From positions 4,694,768-4,758,767 of the forward strand of contig PSQN01000017.1 in assembly GCA_002989075.1 (NCBI GenBank): DNA of 64,000 bases. The letters are read 5' to 3'. This DNA comes from Arthonia radiata. Its lineage: Eukaryota > Ascomycota > Arthoniomycetes > Arthoniales > Arthoniaceae. Within the stretch, counting starts at the first letter, position 1, and every line of letters starts with the position of its first letter. Shown one piece after another: positions 26,181 to 39,508 of the stretch. Under the pieces are notes generated by a model, which was not told the origin of the DNA, made no database searches, and worked only from the letters and a program-made list of their open reading frames with translations. The translations under genes and the position numbers were made by a program.

Positions 26181-26688
26181 TGTTGAAAATTAACCAACTA
26201 GCTGGTTAGCCGGAACCCTCAGGGGCCCGGAGTATCGAACAGGTTCTACTAGCTGTCTTAGTCTAGAATAGAACAAGCCTTTTACCTAAAGGGTTGGGTC
26301 TAGTAGCCCGGACCTAGGACAAAAAGAAGTATTATACGACCTATCTTAGATAGCTAGCCTGTAGTTTAAGACAATATAGAATAAACTTAGAGACTAATAG
26401 TTTTAAATAGACGAATTTACTATCTTATATAGTAAGTTACAGGTTATCTAGCTTCTATCAAAAGAACAGATATTTAGTAAGTTCTATATAGGCCGCTAGA
26501 CTTAGATATATAAGCTAAAATCTTTTTAAAAGATTTTAGCTAATAAGACAGACAATATAACAATAGCTTCTCCTTGCTACTAAGTATTGTATCTATACTA
26601 AGTCTAAGTATTGTACTAGTCTTAAGCTGGTCTCGTCTTTCTACTCTTTATAGTAGTATTCTTCTTCTTCTCTGCCCCCTTTTTAACA
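26181..26688 (+). repeat. Solo Copia LTR
   Basis: 508 bp with intact ends TGTTGAAAAT and TTTTTAACA and TSD ATTAT at 26176-26180 and 26689-26693. No internal region is present, so it is a solo LTR left by recombination between the two LTRs of a Copia element. Confidence 0.9.
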
Positions 26689-28976
26689 ATTATAAACAAT
26701 AGATATCTAAATTTAGCTAAATTATAGTATCGCTGTCTTAATAAATAAAATAATCGATAGAATTCTTTTAGACGTAAAAAGAATAATTAGTATTTAAAGA
26801 GCTTAAGAAAGCTTTTAAGATCGAATCTATACTAGCAATATTTAACTCTAATTTACTGATTATTATAAAAATAGACGCGTTAGACTATACGATTAGAGTA
26901 TATATAAATTAAAATAATAAGGAAAGAAAGCTTAGACTAGTAGCTTTCTACTCAAAAAAAATATTATCTATAGAACAGAACTACAATATTTATAATAAAG
27001 AGCTTTTAGCTATTATAGCAGTATTTAAAATATAGCGAGCTTACTTAAAAGAAGCAAACTATATAATTATAGTATATATAGACTATAAGAATTTAACTTA
27101 CTTTATAATAATAAAGAAACTTAACTACAGATAAGTTAGATAGTTAAAAACTATAGCTCCGTATAACTTTATTATTATTTATAAGAAGGGTTCTAAGAAC
27201 AATAAAGCCGACGCTCTAAGCTAAAGTTTAAATTACCTTAACAATAAGAAATATATCGAGCACGCAATATTCTAAGAATATAATAATAAGATTAGATACA
27301 ATTAATTAGCTATAATAATTAAGTTTGTTATTAAACTAGATAGCCGAATCTTATATATTCTAAACGACTCTAAGATCTACTAAGAAAACGAGAGACAATA
27401 TCTAAGACTAACTAAGAATAATAAGAGCTATTATAAATTCTAAGGTAAAATCTACGTTCTAAGAAATCTAATCTAATATATTATTAGTAATTTTTATAAT
27501 AACCTAACGAAAGAATATAAAGGTATTAACAACACTATTAAAAAGATTATAAAAACCTACTATATTCTAAAAATTTAACACTACGTCGAGAATTATATCT
27601 AAAAATACAATATATATATAAAAACTAAGTATCTAAAATATTTACTATATAGTAAACTACAACTACTAGAAATACCCGAAAGACTATAATATATAGTCTT
27701 ACTAGACTTTATTACTAAATTACTAATCTCTAAGGATTTACTTATAGAAATAGCTTACAATGCTATTCTAGTTATATACGATAAACTAACAAAGTACGCG
27801 TACTTTGTATCTTATAAAGAAGCTAATAATTTAGAATAATTAGTATATATATTTCTTTAAATTATTCTGGCTAACTATAGACAACTACAAAAAATTGTCT
27901 TAAACAGAGATTAAAAATTCGTCTTACGATTTTAAACATCTCTAATATAACAACTAGAAACAAAATAAAAGATATCTACTTTAGTTTATTTATAGACAAA
28001 CAGACAAATAAAATAGATAAACTAAACTCTAGAACAATACCTCTAAGCATATATTAACTACTAGTAGAACGACTAGGTATAGTTACTACTAGTTGCGTAA
28101 GCTACGTATAATAATACTAAAAACAATATAATAAAAATAACTCTGTTTTATGTTTTATATAGCTACTACCCTCTTTAAAAAAGATAACTATAGAATATAA
28201 TAAAGAATAAAACTGCTACACAAATAGCTATAAATATAAAAACTCTATACCAGTAGTTAAAGTCCGACAGCAAGTTTATTAACAAACGTATCAAAAAGTA
28301 GTACAATAAGTTAAAAACTATCTTAAATATAGATATAAAAGAAAGAAAAAGAGCTTACTTACTTATAAGAAACCTTAAAACTACTAAACTAAGTAAAAAC
28401 CTTAACTATACTAAGACAGAACTATTTAAAATCTTACAGCAATTAGAATCCGTAATATTTAACTTCGAGCTTCTAAGAACAATAAAAATATACTCTATAT
28501 TTTATATAGCGCTATTAAAACTAGCTTACTCTTAGAAAGTAGAACGATCTAACTTAGAAATCCTTTTAAACAACTAAGAATCTAAATATAAGGTAGAGAT
28601 AATTTAAACTTATAGGCAATACCGAGGTAAACAACAATATCTTATAAAATAGAAAGAATACTCTAAATATAAAAATTAGTAGAATCTAAAATAAAACCTA
28701 ACTAACTATAAAGACACTATTTAACGGTACTAAAACTAAAATATTAATTAGTTATAATAGTACTAACGTTCTAATTTACTATTTAATGCGCGTTACTAGT
28801 ATTTAGGTTACCTTTAAATAAACTAGCTTACTATATTATAGGTCTGCTATCTAACTTTAAGTAAAAATTACTTTAAAAGTTAATAAATAACCCGCTCGAG
28901 TATTTAAATATATCGCTACTAGCTATCAATACGGCTAACTTCTCTTACTTTAACAATTTATTTCGAGCTAGCTTTA
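26689..28976 (+). mobile_element. Ty3 chromovirus A0, segment 4 (RNase H, integrase, chromodomain remnant)
   Basis: It matches A1 from about 12537. RNase H is at about 26860-26910, the integrase NRD.KFVLRF motif at about 27900-27935, a chromodomain at about 28620-28690 (YRGKQQYLIK.KEYSKY). The 3' part overlaps exon 2 of the antisense gene. It ends at TSD CTTTA (28972-28976), where A2 inserted. Confidence 0.85.
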
Positions 28977-29447
28977 TATAACGCTGGTCGCTGAGAGGAC
29001 CGAACTAAGGCTTACTTGCCTTATATACTTATCGACCTTAGTAGTAGTTATCTTGTATACTAGAGACTAAAAGATAGAAGAAGTAAGACAGATTATAGAA
29101 GGTAAGAGAGGCTTAACTAAAGTAGATAGAAGATAAAGTACGTTATCTCAATATAGTTAAAAAACTTATATTTAAATATTAAGTTAATAGACTAAAGTTT
29201 ATTCTAAGGTTAGTTATTAGTTTAGCTATATAGTTTAAGGTATATAAAGAAGTTTCTCTATATCTACTAACTTAACAATATTTATATTAGGTTTATAGAG
29301 AATATAGGCCTTTATAGCTGTCTTGTTCGATAATGCTTACAGTAGATTTATAGGCTCAGTCAGAAATAATGCTAGTAGAGCTAAAATAATTAGTAGTAGT
29401 TAATACTTAAATGTACGCTAGACCATTTAGAGCTAGTATTTTTAATA
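28977..29447 (-). repeat. 3' LTR of A2
   Basis: 471 bp, TATAACGCTGG to TTTTAATA on the plus strand. The polypurine tract (reverse) follows as CAATCCCCCGTCTTTT. Confidence 0.9.
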
Positions 29448-30024
29448 CAATCCCCCGTCTTTTAGTTAAATTGTCCTTAATTAACCTTTAACTCGTTAAA
29501 TACCTATAAGTTATATATTATCTCTTCTTCTATAACTAATCTGTAAGTTGCTATACTTTGTATAAAGTCTGTTACTATAAATTCTAATAAAAAGTATAGC
29601 TAATACCTACTAATTAAAGCTTACGGTATTAAAATACCTTCTTGTTTCTAATATATATCGACTAAAAAGAGGTATATAGTTTAGTTTAAAAAGACAACGT
29701 ATTTAGTATATATTCGAAATAAGAAGAGTTATAATTTATAAGTATTAATAGCAGATAATATACCTTATTGTTGTTTTTCTGTAGTATTTAAAACTAACTT
29801 AGTTATAGCGCGTTCGGTTTATTCTTAATATTTCTTTTAGTCGGCTGCTCTTTAACGTACAAAGCGCCAATTATATATATTAAAGGCTTAAATAGCAGCG
29901 TTAATTACGGCTATATAGCGTAACCAATCTAAGATCTAGAAGTTAAAAGAGAAGGTTAAGAAGATCTATACGTAGGTAGTAGCAAAGTTAGCTTAAAATA
30001 AATTATTGAAGCAAGAAAAGTTTG

Positions 30025-30406
30025 TGTTAAAAAAGATATAGGGAAGAAGAAGAATACTACTATAAAGAGTAGAAAGACGAGACTAGCTTAAAACTAGTAC
30101 AATACTTAGGCTTAGTACAGGTACAATACTTAGTAGCAAGGAGAAGCTATTGTTATATTGTCTATCTTATTAGCTAGAATTCTCTAGAGAGATTTTAGCT
30201 TATATATCTAAGTTTAGAGGTCTGTACAGAACTTACTAAATATCTATTCTTTTAATAGAGGCTAGATAACCTGTAACTTACTATATAAGATAGTAATTCC
30301 GTCTATCTAAAACTATTAGTCTTTAAGTCTATTCTATATTGTCTTAGACTATAGGCCAGCTGTCTAAAATAGATTGTACAATGCTTCTTTTTGTCCTAGA
30401 CCCGGG
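30025..30406 (-). repeat. Partial 3' LTR of C2
   Basis: The first 382 bp on the plus strand of the reverse Copia LTR, starting TGTTAAAAAAG. It stops at GACCCGGG, about 126 bp short of the full LTR seen at 39509-40016. Confidence 0.85.
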
Positions 30407-30858
30407 TATAACGCTGCTAGATTGTGTCTTCTAGCACAGAGGTTATAGGCTTAAGAAATAGAGGCAATAACAAGGGACAAGTATAATATATATAGTATAA
30501 ATAGTTAATTAAGGCTTTAGTTTAAAGATCAAGGCAATAGTCTAATACAATAGTAGACTACTAAATATAAAAGGTACGAGATACGTTACTATTATAAGTA
30601 ATTAAGTTTGAGACAGAGTAATAAGTTAACTAATATTAGTTTATAGAGGTAGTCTATTATCGTAGCTATATAGTCTATAGCTATAGCCTCTATTCTATAT
30701 CCCTGCTAAATTCTCTAGCGGGTTACTCTAGTTCAGCAAATTTATTCTATACGTAATTTATCTAGTTTAATACTAAGTTTAGCTAGTAATACTAGTCTTT
30801 TCTATTTAAAAAATCTATTGTAAGGCTAGTTTAAGGATCTAGTTATATAGCTGTTATA
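30407..30858 (-). repeat. 3' LTR of B'
   Basis: 452 bp, TATAACGCTGC to AGCTGTTATA on the plus strand; the reverse polypurine tract CTCCCTCTTAAG follows. Confidence 0.9.
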
Positions 30859-31072
30859 CAATCTCCCTCTTAAGATTAAATTGTTCTCGATTAACTAGCT
30901 GCGCTGTAAATACTTATAAGTCTGTCTATCGCTTTTAGTATTTTTTTTTCTGTAAGTTATTATACTAAAATCTCGTAGTACTGTTACTAAACCTCGCCGT
31001 TAGAAGCCGCTTTCTGAATCTTTATATAAATCCTTTTGGTTCTTAAACAAGCCTCAGGTTATTCTTAACAAT

Positions 31073-31584
31073 ATACCTTTTTATTTAAACTATGTTTAAC
31101 AGTCAAAGAGATATTATCTTGTATACCGAGAGATTACTTATATTCTTTGTGTTAAGAAAAGAAAGCGCTGTAACGTAGCGATTATTTAGGCTAATGGTCC
31201 GTATCTTACTTATTATTTTATATTTAGCTTGTGCTAACTTATCTTATAGTAAAGGTATTTAATTCTTAAAGTAATAAGATTTAAAGACGTTTAGATTCGA
31301 CCGATAAAGAAGCACGTATTACGCGTCGTAAGAGAGTAGAAGCTTAATAAGCCGAGTTAAATACTAAGCGAGCTAAGCTTATAATTAAATAAAAGTTAGT
31401 CGATCTAAATAAAGAGCGTATTGATTTAAATACTTGAAATAAGTTACTAAAATAGAAGAAGTTAATAATCGAGTTAGAATATAACTAGTTAATACCGAGC
31501 GGTATAAAGTTTATTATTAACAAAGCTCTATCAAGTTAGCTTAACCCTATTAGTATTAGTTTAGAAGGTGCTAGCAACGTTTAA
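31073..31584 (+). pseudogene. Antisense Zn2Cys6-like gene of B'
   Basis: Exon 1 is 31073-31196 (124 nt, start ATA), the 53-nt intron 31197-31249 has donor GTCCGT, branch CTAAC and acceptor TTATAG, and exon 2 starts at 31250 with the first in-frame TAA at 31582-31584. Cys26 and Cys33 are intact, so B and B' together show five of the six cluster Cys. The sequence VKKRKRCNVA around Cys33 and ARITRRKRVEA in the tail are strongly basic. Confidence 0.75.
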
Positions 31585-31711
31585 GATTCTTAACTAGTTT
31601 ATATAAATTTTCGCTGTTAGAGTATTTCTTCTATCTAACGAAGTACTAGTACGTTTCTCTCTATTTATAGTCGTTAAGTATTTCTTTTACTTTATATTTT
31701 AGTTTCTATAT

Positions 31712-34700
31712 CTAATTGTCTAAGTAAATAAGTCCTGGTAGTTTAATACTAGATACTAGTTCTAGTAGTAACTTATAAAAGACTAGATATATGCGTATCG
31801 TTATTAAAAGTTTAAGTTTAAACGTAACTAGTCTTAGTTTCTTATTAATCTTAAATAGTCTAAGCTTTATATAGTCTAACTTACTGTTTAGTCTTTTTAT
31901 CTTAATATATTTACGGCGGAGATAAACGCTGTTTCTCTTTTTAAAGTTAGGTCTATACAATTTACGTTTATTAGCTTAGTAACTCTATTTTAATAACGTA
32001 AAAGTAACTTTAAGCGTTAATTGCTTGTATAAAGCTATTAGCTTATCTTTCGAGATCTTCGCTTTTTTCGAAAAAATGTCTAAGACCAATAAGTTGTGTG
32101 TAAGGGTAAAATAGAGTCTATAGTTTATATAATACAGTATTTTGTCTATAAAAGAACTATAGTTTGTATTATAAATAAACTATACGAGTAGTAGTAGTAA
32201 TACCTAATTGTTTTGCTTATAGTTAACGTATACGTATAAGAACTGTTTAAGCGTTTAGTTAGTCTATTTAGTTAGTCTATTTAGTTTATCTATCTTTTAA
32301 GAATAAAATAATATTAATAGTTTATATTTAATATCTATAAGCTTTATAAATAAAGTCTAGAATTTTAATATAAAGAGTTTGTCTCTATCGAAGATTATTT
32401 CTTTAGGTACGCTATATACTATAATAATAACTCGATACAAAATAAATATAAGGTCTTCTACTATGTTTATTTGTACTACCGGTATAAAGTATATATACTT
32501 TGTAAGCCTATCTACTATTATAAAGATAGTATTGTATACCGTAGTATTTCCTAGTTTTTTTAATTTAAATAAGTTAGTAATAAAATTTATAGTAATTAAA
32601 TACTATAGAGCCTCTAAGGTCTCTAGTAGTTATAGTAATTTATAAGGTTTATAACGTTTATATTTACTTTTCTTATAAATATTATAGTCGTTTATAAGTC
32701 TTATAATTTTGTTTTATAGTTTAAAGATAAAATATCGCTGTTATATTGTTTTAATTATTAATCTTATTCTTTAGTATCCTGCTTTATAATATTTATAAAT
32801 AAGTTCTTTCTATAGCGCTATAGAAACGTAAACCTTTTCTTTTACGTAAATAAGAAAATTATTCTTATAATACTTATTATATATCTTAACGTATATATTT
32901 AATTTATAAGCTTAAAGAATTTATTTCTTTAATAGCCTTTATTTAATTATAAGGATTGTTGTAAGCGTATATTTATTGTTCTTTAATAAACTATCTTAGT
33001 TTTCTTAAAATATAGCGTATAAGAACTGTTTCTTGTTTTTTAAGTAGTCTAGTTGTCTACTAAGTATATCTACTCGTCTATTTTTTAATCCTTTAGTGTA
33101 GATAATCTAGTAGTTAAAGTTTATAAGCTCTTCTATCTATCGCGTTTGTTGTCTATTAAGGACCTTTATACTTATAAAGTACGTAAGATTCTTATAGTCT
33201 GTAATAATGTAGATTTAGTATTTAGCTATAATATAGTAGAGTTTCTAATATTTAAGCGCTTCGACTATGTTAAGTAGCTCTTTATTGTAAATATTGTATT
33301 AAAGTTCTAAATTTATTATTATTTGTAAGTAGAATACAATTAAGTATAGCTTTTCTTTCTTAAGTTAGTTTAAGTATACTTTAATAGCGTAATTTAATAC
33401 GTCGGTTTTAATTATAATTAGATTTTTGTAGTTAAATAGAATATATACTAGTTCTAATATAAACTATAACTTAAGCTTCTTGAATACTTTTTACTAAGGT
33501 TATCTCTATATAAACGGAATTCTCTTTCTTATTAGCTTATTAAGAGCTTTCTCTTCTTTAAAGTAGTTTCTTATAAATCTTCTATAAAAGTTTCTAAAGC
33601 TAAGAAAAGACTAAATGTTTTTCACTAATTTTAGTATTAGCTATTTCTTAATAGCTCTTACTTTTTCTTCTAATATCTTAATATATTTTTTACTAATTTA
33701 GTATCTAAGAAACTTTGTTTCTTTAATATAAAATTTGTACTTAGTAAGTTTTACTTAGAGTTTGTACTTCTAAAGCTAGTTTAGAACCTATTTAACGTAT
33801 TTCTTATATTCCTTTAATATCTTAAAGAAGATAATAATATCGTTTATATAGATAAAAACGTAAATATTAAGGTTCTTACGTAGCACGTTATTAATATATT
33901 TTTAGAATGTTGCTAGAGCATTACTAAGTTTAAATAGCATTATAAGGTATTTATATATACTTAAAGTTGTCTTAAAGGCTGTCTTCTACTTATCTCCTTC
34001 TTTAATTTAAATTAGGTTATATACTCTTTATAGATCTATCTTTATAAACTAAGTTGCTCTTTAAAGACAGTTAAGCATATCTTCTATAAAAAGTAATAGA
34101 TATCTATTTTTTTACGTAAGGTCGTTAAGTAATTTATAGTTAACAACAAGTCGAACCTTTCCTTCTTTCTTTAGAACAAAGAATAGTAAATAGGCTACTA
34201 AAGCTTTAAATCTTCGGATAAATCCCTTTTTAAGTAGCTTTTTAATATATTTTCAATATTCCTCTCGAAGTACTAGGCTTATTTTATAAAGCTTTATTCC
34301 TTTAAAATTAGTATTAAGTTTAAGTTTAATCTTATAGCTCTAAGGTATATACTTTAGAAGCTCGTTGTTGGCGTCTTCTTAAAAAACTTATTTATACTAT
34401 TAATACTTAATAAATAAAGTCGAGCTTAAGTCTATTGTTATTGCTATACGAATTGTCTTCTTTATCTATTTATATATTCTGTATAGAAATAAATTGTCGT
34501 ATAAAAAGATCTTATTCTACGAATTGTCTTTCTAACTACTAAGTATAAATAATCTTTCTTTATGCCGGTTAGTATTGTTTACGTCGCGAATCGCAAATTG
34601 TATTAGTATTTGCCTTTATATTGGTAAGTACTTATTAAGAAATAGCGTTTTAAGGATAACTTAATAAGTCCCTGTATTTATTATATATAACACAATGTTA

Positions 34701-36900
34701 GTTTTTATATTTTCTGTCCTTATAATAGTTCTAACTTTATATATAATTAAGCTGTTTTAATACGCTATATCTATACTATTAGCAACTTATAACTAATAAG
34801 TTTTCTTGTTTTTCTATATTTTTTCTTTAATATTCTTAACAGTATCTAAGTAAATAAAATTTCCTATAGCGCCGATATCGATTATTGTAGTTACTAGTGT
34901 TCCGTTAAGTAGAATTTTTACTCTTTCTTAATCTCGTCTTTCTTAGATAAAGGAACAGAGTTTGAGTAGAGAGACACTAATCGTTGCACTAATCTTTCCG
35001 TTAAGACAATATTAGCGTTTCCTAATTATTATCTTAGTCGGACTAAAAACTACTATTGTCTTATCTCTCGTAATACTATCTGTCTAAATTTAATATTGTT
35101 TGGGCTAAAACGTTCAATAATTTAAATATTCTATTTATCGTTTTCTTTAAAGAGTACAATTATCGTTTAGTTTAATAAAATTATAACTATTATAAATAGG
35201 TTTATAATTAGTAATTGCGATAGAAAGATAATATTAACTTATTTTATTCGTTTAAAGATAACGTCTATATCGTTATACACTTTAATATTAGATTTATTGG
35301 ATTTATAGCCTTTATCTTAAGTTTTGTCTGTATTATCGTTAAGAAGTCGTAAATTTGTAATATAGTCGTATATCTTAAATATATTATTCTAGTTTATATT
35401 ACTTCTAAGAAGAGTTCTAAGTAAGATAGTCTATTCGTTGTCTTTTTTAACTAGTTCTAGAGAGTTCCTTTATTCTTTATTATCTATTTAGTTATTTATT
35501 TCTTGCTATATTAGCTTATACTACTTATCTCCGGTAAGTTAATATAGTAGATTTTCTACTTTAACATTGTTATTTTTATACTTAATAGAAAGTATAGTTA
35601 TAAATTTCTAAAAAATATAATGTTTCTAAATATATTTCTTCTAAGTAGATATATTAACTTTAAACTCTGTTGCTCCTTATAGAGTAGACAATTATAATTG
35701 TTTACTATTATTGTTCTTAATAGAGTAGGTTACTAGTACTTTAAACTCTAAATCCTCTTATAACTGTTTCTATTAATATCCGCTTCTTCTTATAAGTACT
35801 AAAAGCTTCTTAAAGTAAAACTGTTTCTTTAATTTTAGAGTACGGTATTCGTTCGCTTAGTATCTCTCTTTACTATAGTAAAGATAGAGGTTATTTATAA
35901 GTTAATACTTTCTATTCTTATTAGATAGTTTCCTATATTGCTTTCTAAGTTTCTTTTAAAAGGCGTTAAGATCTATAAGTTTAGTAACTCTTATGTTACA
36001 CTGTTTAAAAGTATTAAGTATCCAGGTATTTTAGAATCTTTATTTCTTACGTTATTGTTTCTAGTTTCGTTTATCTAATTTAATAGCGTAGGTTCTAAAT
36101 ATAAGTAGAGATATTAGTTTATCTTAATATATAAATATATTTTTAATATCTTTATTGAATTCTTAATAAAACTAATTTATAAGTACTTCTTCTCTAAATT
36201 CTATAAGATAAACAAATTATATAAACTTATTAGCGTATTGTACTGCTAATACATTGCCTTACTAAAGTCGCTAAATTTTAAATTAAGTATTCTTTTTAGG
36301 GTCTTCTCTACTGTATATGTTTCTAAGTACCGAGACAAAATTAATGTAAACAAAAAGTATCTTTATTTCCTACTTAGCTTGTTCTCTGTTTGTTAACCGA
36401 TCTTATAGGATTAATAAGAACTACTGTAGTAGTTCTTATTTAAGTTACAATCCTATAAATATAACCTTCTTTGTATTATTATTAAACTTAAATAAGTTAA
36501 GTATAAAAGTAAGTTCGCAAAGTACTATAAATAGTTCTAAAGCTATATAATCGCTTAAATAGAGTTTAATCCTAACTATAGTTATTTTGTTAGATATATC
36601 GTTTAAGTCTTTATTGTCTTAAATGTTAATTAATTCGATTATAAATTGTTTTAGTATATCTAGTATAAATTATTTAAGTATATTAAGAATTTTATTACGC
36701 TGTTTAGCGTAGTATCTTACTAATATTAATTTCTTTTTAATATATTCTTAAGATAACGTAAATACACTTTATACTAATATTGCTAGACTAAGTAAATATC
36801 TTACTAGTCGGCGTTCCTTCTTATCTAATAAGGATATATCTTTCAATAGAACTTTATATTTAAAGTTAGTTATAAGATAGAAGGGTACATACCTTTTTCT
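31712..36900 (-). pseudogene. B' gag-pol remnant
   Basis: Reading on the minus strand: retropepsin at about 34850-34890 (IIDIGAIGNFI), RT at about 33830-33870 (IYINDIIIF), integrase around 32100-32800, and the post-integrase part 31960-31712, still open for 82 codons and 82-codon homologous to 23697-23945 of B. RIP stops elsewhere. Confidence 0.84.
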
Positions 36901-36934
36901 TTATCGGTTGTTATCTTTTAGCGATCGGTTAAAG

Positions 36935-37386
36935 TATAACGCTGCTAGATTATATCTCCTAGTATAGAGATTATAGACTTAAGAGATAGAGGCGATAATA
37001 AGGGACAAGTACAATATATATAGTATAAGCAATTAATTAAGGCTTTAGTTTAAGAACCGAGGCAACAGTCTAATATAATAGTAGACTATTAAACATAAAA
37101 GACACAAGATACGTTACTATTACAAGTAATTAAGTTTAAAATAGAGTAATAAGTTAACCGATATTAGTCTATAGAGGTAGTCTACTATCGTAGCTATATA
37201 GTCTATAGCTATAGTCTCTATTCTATATCTCCGCTAAATTCTCTAGCGGGTTGCTCTAGTTCAGTAGATTCGTTCTATACGTAATCCGCCTGGTTTAATA
37301 CTAAGTTTAGCTAGTAATGCTAGTCTTTTCTATTCAGAAAATCTATCGTAAGGCTAGTTCAGGGATCTAGTTATATAGCCGTTATA
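36935..37386 (-). repeat. 5' LTR of B'
   Basis: 452 bp, TATAACGCTGC to GCCGTTATA on the plus strand. CGATCGGTTAAAG just below it is the primer-site region. Confidence 0.9.
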
Positions 37387-39508
37387 CTAAGCTCTAGATT
37401 TTAATAGTACTAACATCTAGTTTTTTGCCGTATTTTGCTTTGTACGGGGTAATAAACCCCGGTAATCCGGTATAAGGAGTCCTATTATAAATATAGATAG
37501 CTGCTTTTAGCGCTTTACCCTAATATATCTAGGGTAGCCCGGCGGTATAAAGTATTGCTTAAACTTTACTAACAATTGTTCGGTTAAAGCGTTTGGCTCG
37601 TCCGTTTTACTAGAGAGTATATAATACGAATATCGTTAGAATAGCTTCTTTTTATTCTAGAAGCTGTTTTACCCGGCCTTTCCGGTATTCTTTTGCGTTA
37701 TCTAAGTATAATCTTTTAAAAGGATACTCGAGCTACGTTTCTTTCTAAGTAATATAAGTAGATAGTATATCGAAAATCTAGTCTTTAGACTGTAGTACCT
37801 CGGTAGTCGTATACTAAGTTTTATTGTCTATAAAGCTAGTAAATAATCGACCTTTAGAAGGGGTTTGCGGTACAATTAGCCTATAAATATTTAAGTAGAC
37901 TTTTTCTAAATAATTAGTTAATTTGTCTAGAGTTTTTTGGCTAACTTTAGCCGTTGCCTTTGCTTTAAAGCAAATTTAGCAATTATCTTCTAATTTGTCT
38001 AAATAATCTATTTCTAGAGCAACCTTTTTAAGCTGTTTTAAGGCGTTTTCGCCTATATATCCTATCTTTTAATACTTAAGGTTAGTTTTTAAAGAAATAG
38101 TGTAAAGAGATCGAACTATATTAATAGTCTGAGCTTTTATTACTATTAGACCGTTAATATACCGCCCCTCGGTAGTTAGTTGTCCGGCTCAATTAACTTT
38201 TAGCTTATTTTGGCTAAGAGTTACCTTATCTCCTCTCTTTCTAAGCTTGTTAAAGCTTAGAAGATTAATTCTAAATTCCTTAACAAATAAAACTTTGTCT
38301 AGAACAATTGTTTTGTTCTTAAAGAACAGTTTTGCTTTGCCTGTCTATAAGGCTCGGATTAACTTTCCTCCTTCTTAACGAATAATCTAGTTAGTTGGCC
38401 GGATATCCGTTAGAAGGTTAATATTCGAGCAAATATAGCTTATTAAGTCTATAACAAAGATTTAAGAATTAGTAGAGTAATTGACTCTATTTAGTAATAC
38501 TATAAAGCATTGTTCTTCTTGTAGATTAGAACTATGTACAGAAAATATTGAAAAATCGGTGTTTTTAGAGCTTTTGTTGGAATTTGGCCGGAGGTTTGGA
38601 TATTTTTTCCAACAAGTTGCCGGTTTATGCCCCTTTTTGTTGTAAAAGGGGTATTTTTCTTAGTTTTTACTTAGAGATTTTTAATTTTCTTCGGTCCTTT
38701 ACGTCGATTTATTGTCTATTGCAGTAAAAATCTTTTCTACTGGAGTACTACTACGGATTTAGCGAGACTTATCTATAAGTTAACTAAATAAGTCCTGTAG
38801 ACTTATATCGCTAGTCGTTTGTCGGTAGCTTTAGCTAATAATAGCTACCGTATGCTTGTATTTAGAGATCAGATTGTAGAGAACGTAGGCAGCTACTACC
38901 TTGTTAGGTAGTACTAGTCCTCGGGTTACTAAATTGTCTGTTAATTGCCTAATTTTAGCAAGATAAAGCTTAAGGTTTTTTATCTTACTAAGTATAGTGC
39001 TAAAGAGCTCCTTGCAAATTAGAAACTCGAAACTAAAACCTTTCGATTCGTATAACCTTTTTAGACTATTCTAAAGCTCTAGAGAGTTATAGATCCTCTT
39101 TATTTAAATAAGGGGACCGTCCTCTAGAGTTAGTTGAATAAGGGCTGCTACCCTTGTTGACTGTTTCTAACGGCTAGCTTCGGTAATATCTCTAGCTAAA
39201 TAGCCGGAAAAGGGGATTATAATATTACTATAGCTCTTTTTAGTTAAAAGGGCCTCTATTTAAATCGACTAAATATTCCAATTAGTCGAGCTCTTAAGTT
39301 TAGGAATCTTATAAGAGGAGTCTATAGCCAAATATATAGTCAGAGATTTCCAAAAAAAAAGGAAATTTCTTTCTAATAGTTAAATTGAACTAAAAATTTA
39401 GAGTCGATTGATAATAGAATCGTTTAAAGGTGCCGATAGATGTCGTAGAGAAAATATTTTCTAAAAAGCAAATTTAAAAGGAATTAATGCTAACTCGGGC
39501 TTATAACC
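37387..39508 (-). pseudogene. C2 gag, protease and integrase remnant
   Basis: Minus strand: a gag zinc knuckle at about 38600-38650 (YNKKGHKPATCW), a Copia protease relic, the pre-integrase His/Cys finger at about 37975-38080 (ends NC.ICFKAKA), and the integrase core with YLDNAKEYRKG and YTL..NGRAKRFNRT, close to the Copia consensus TPQQNGxAERxNRT. The integrase precedes the missing RT, which fixes the superfamily as Copia. The frame ends at the deletion joint 37387. Confidence 0.83.

Larger units (their letters stand above)
30407..37386 (-). mobile_element. Ty3 element B' (full length, 6980 bp, reverse)
   Basis: Second full copy of family B with 452-bp LTRs at 30407-30858 and 36935-37386. 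Flanks CCGGG (30402-30406) and CTAAG (37387-37391) fit one TSD after three RIP-type transitions, but identity is not proven. It is the deepest layer of the stack (A0, A2, C2, B'). RIP-inactivated. Confidence 0.88.

Noticed and set aside
23697-31960. Two 82-codon open frames (23697-23945 and 31712-31960) as independent genes
   Set aside because: They are homologous to each other and hold the post-integrase VFHxSLLEP region of Ty3 pol; remnants of pol.
32379-32645. Open frame of 88 codons on the plus strand in B'
   Set aside because: Antisense to B' integrase; the matching region of B is not open. Chance frame in AT-rich DNA.
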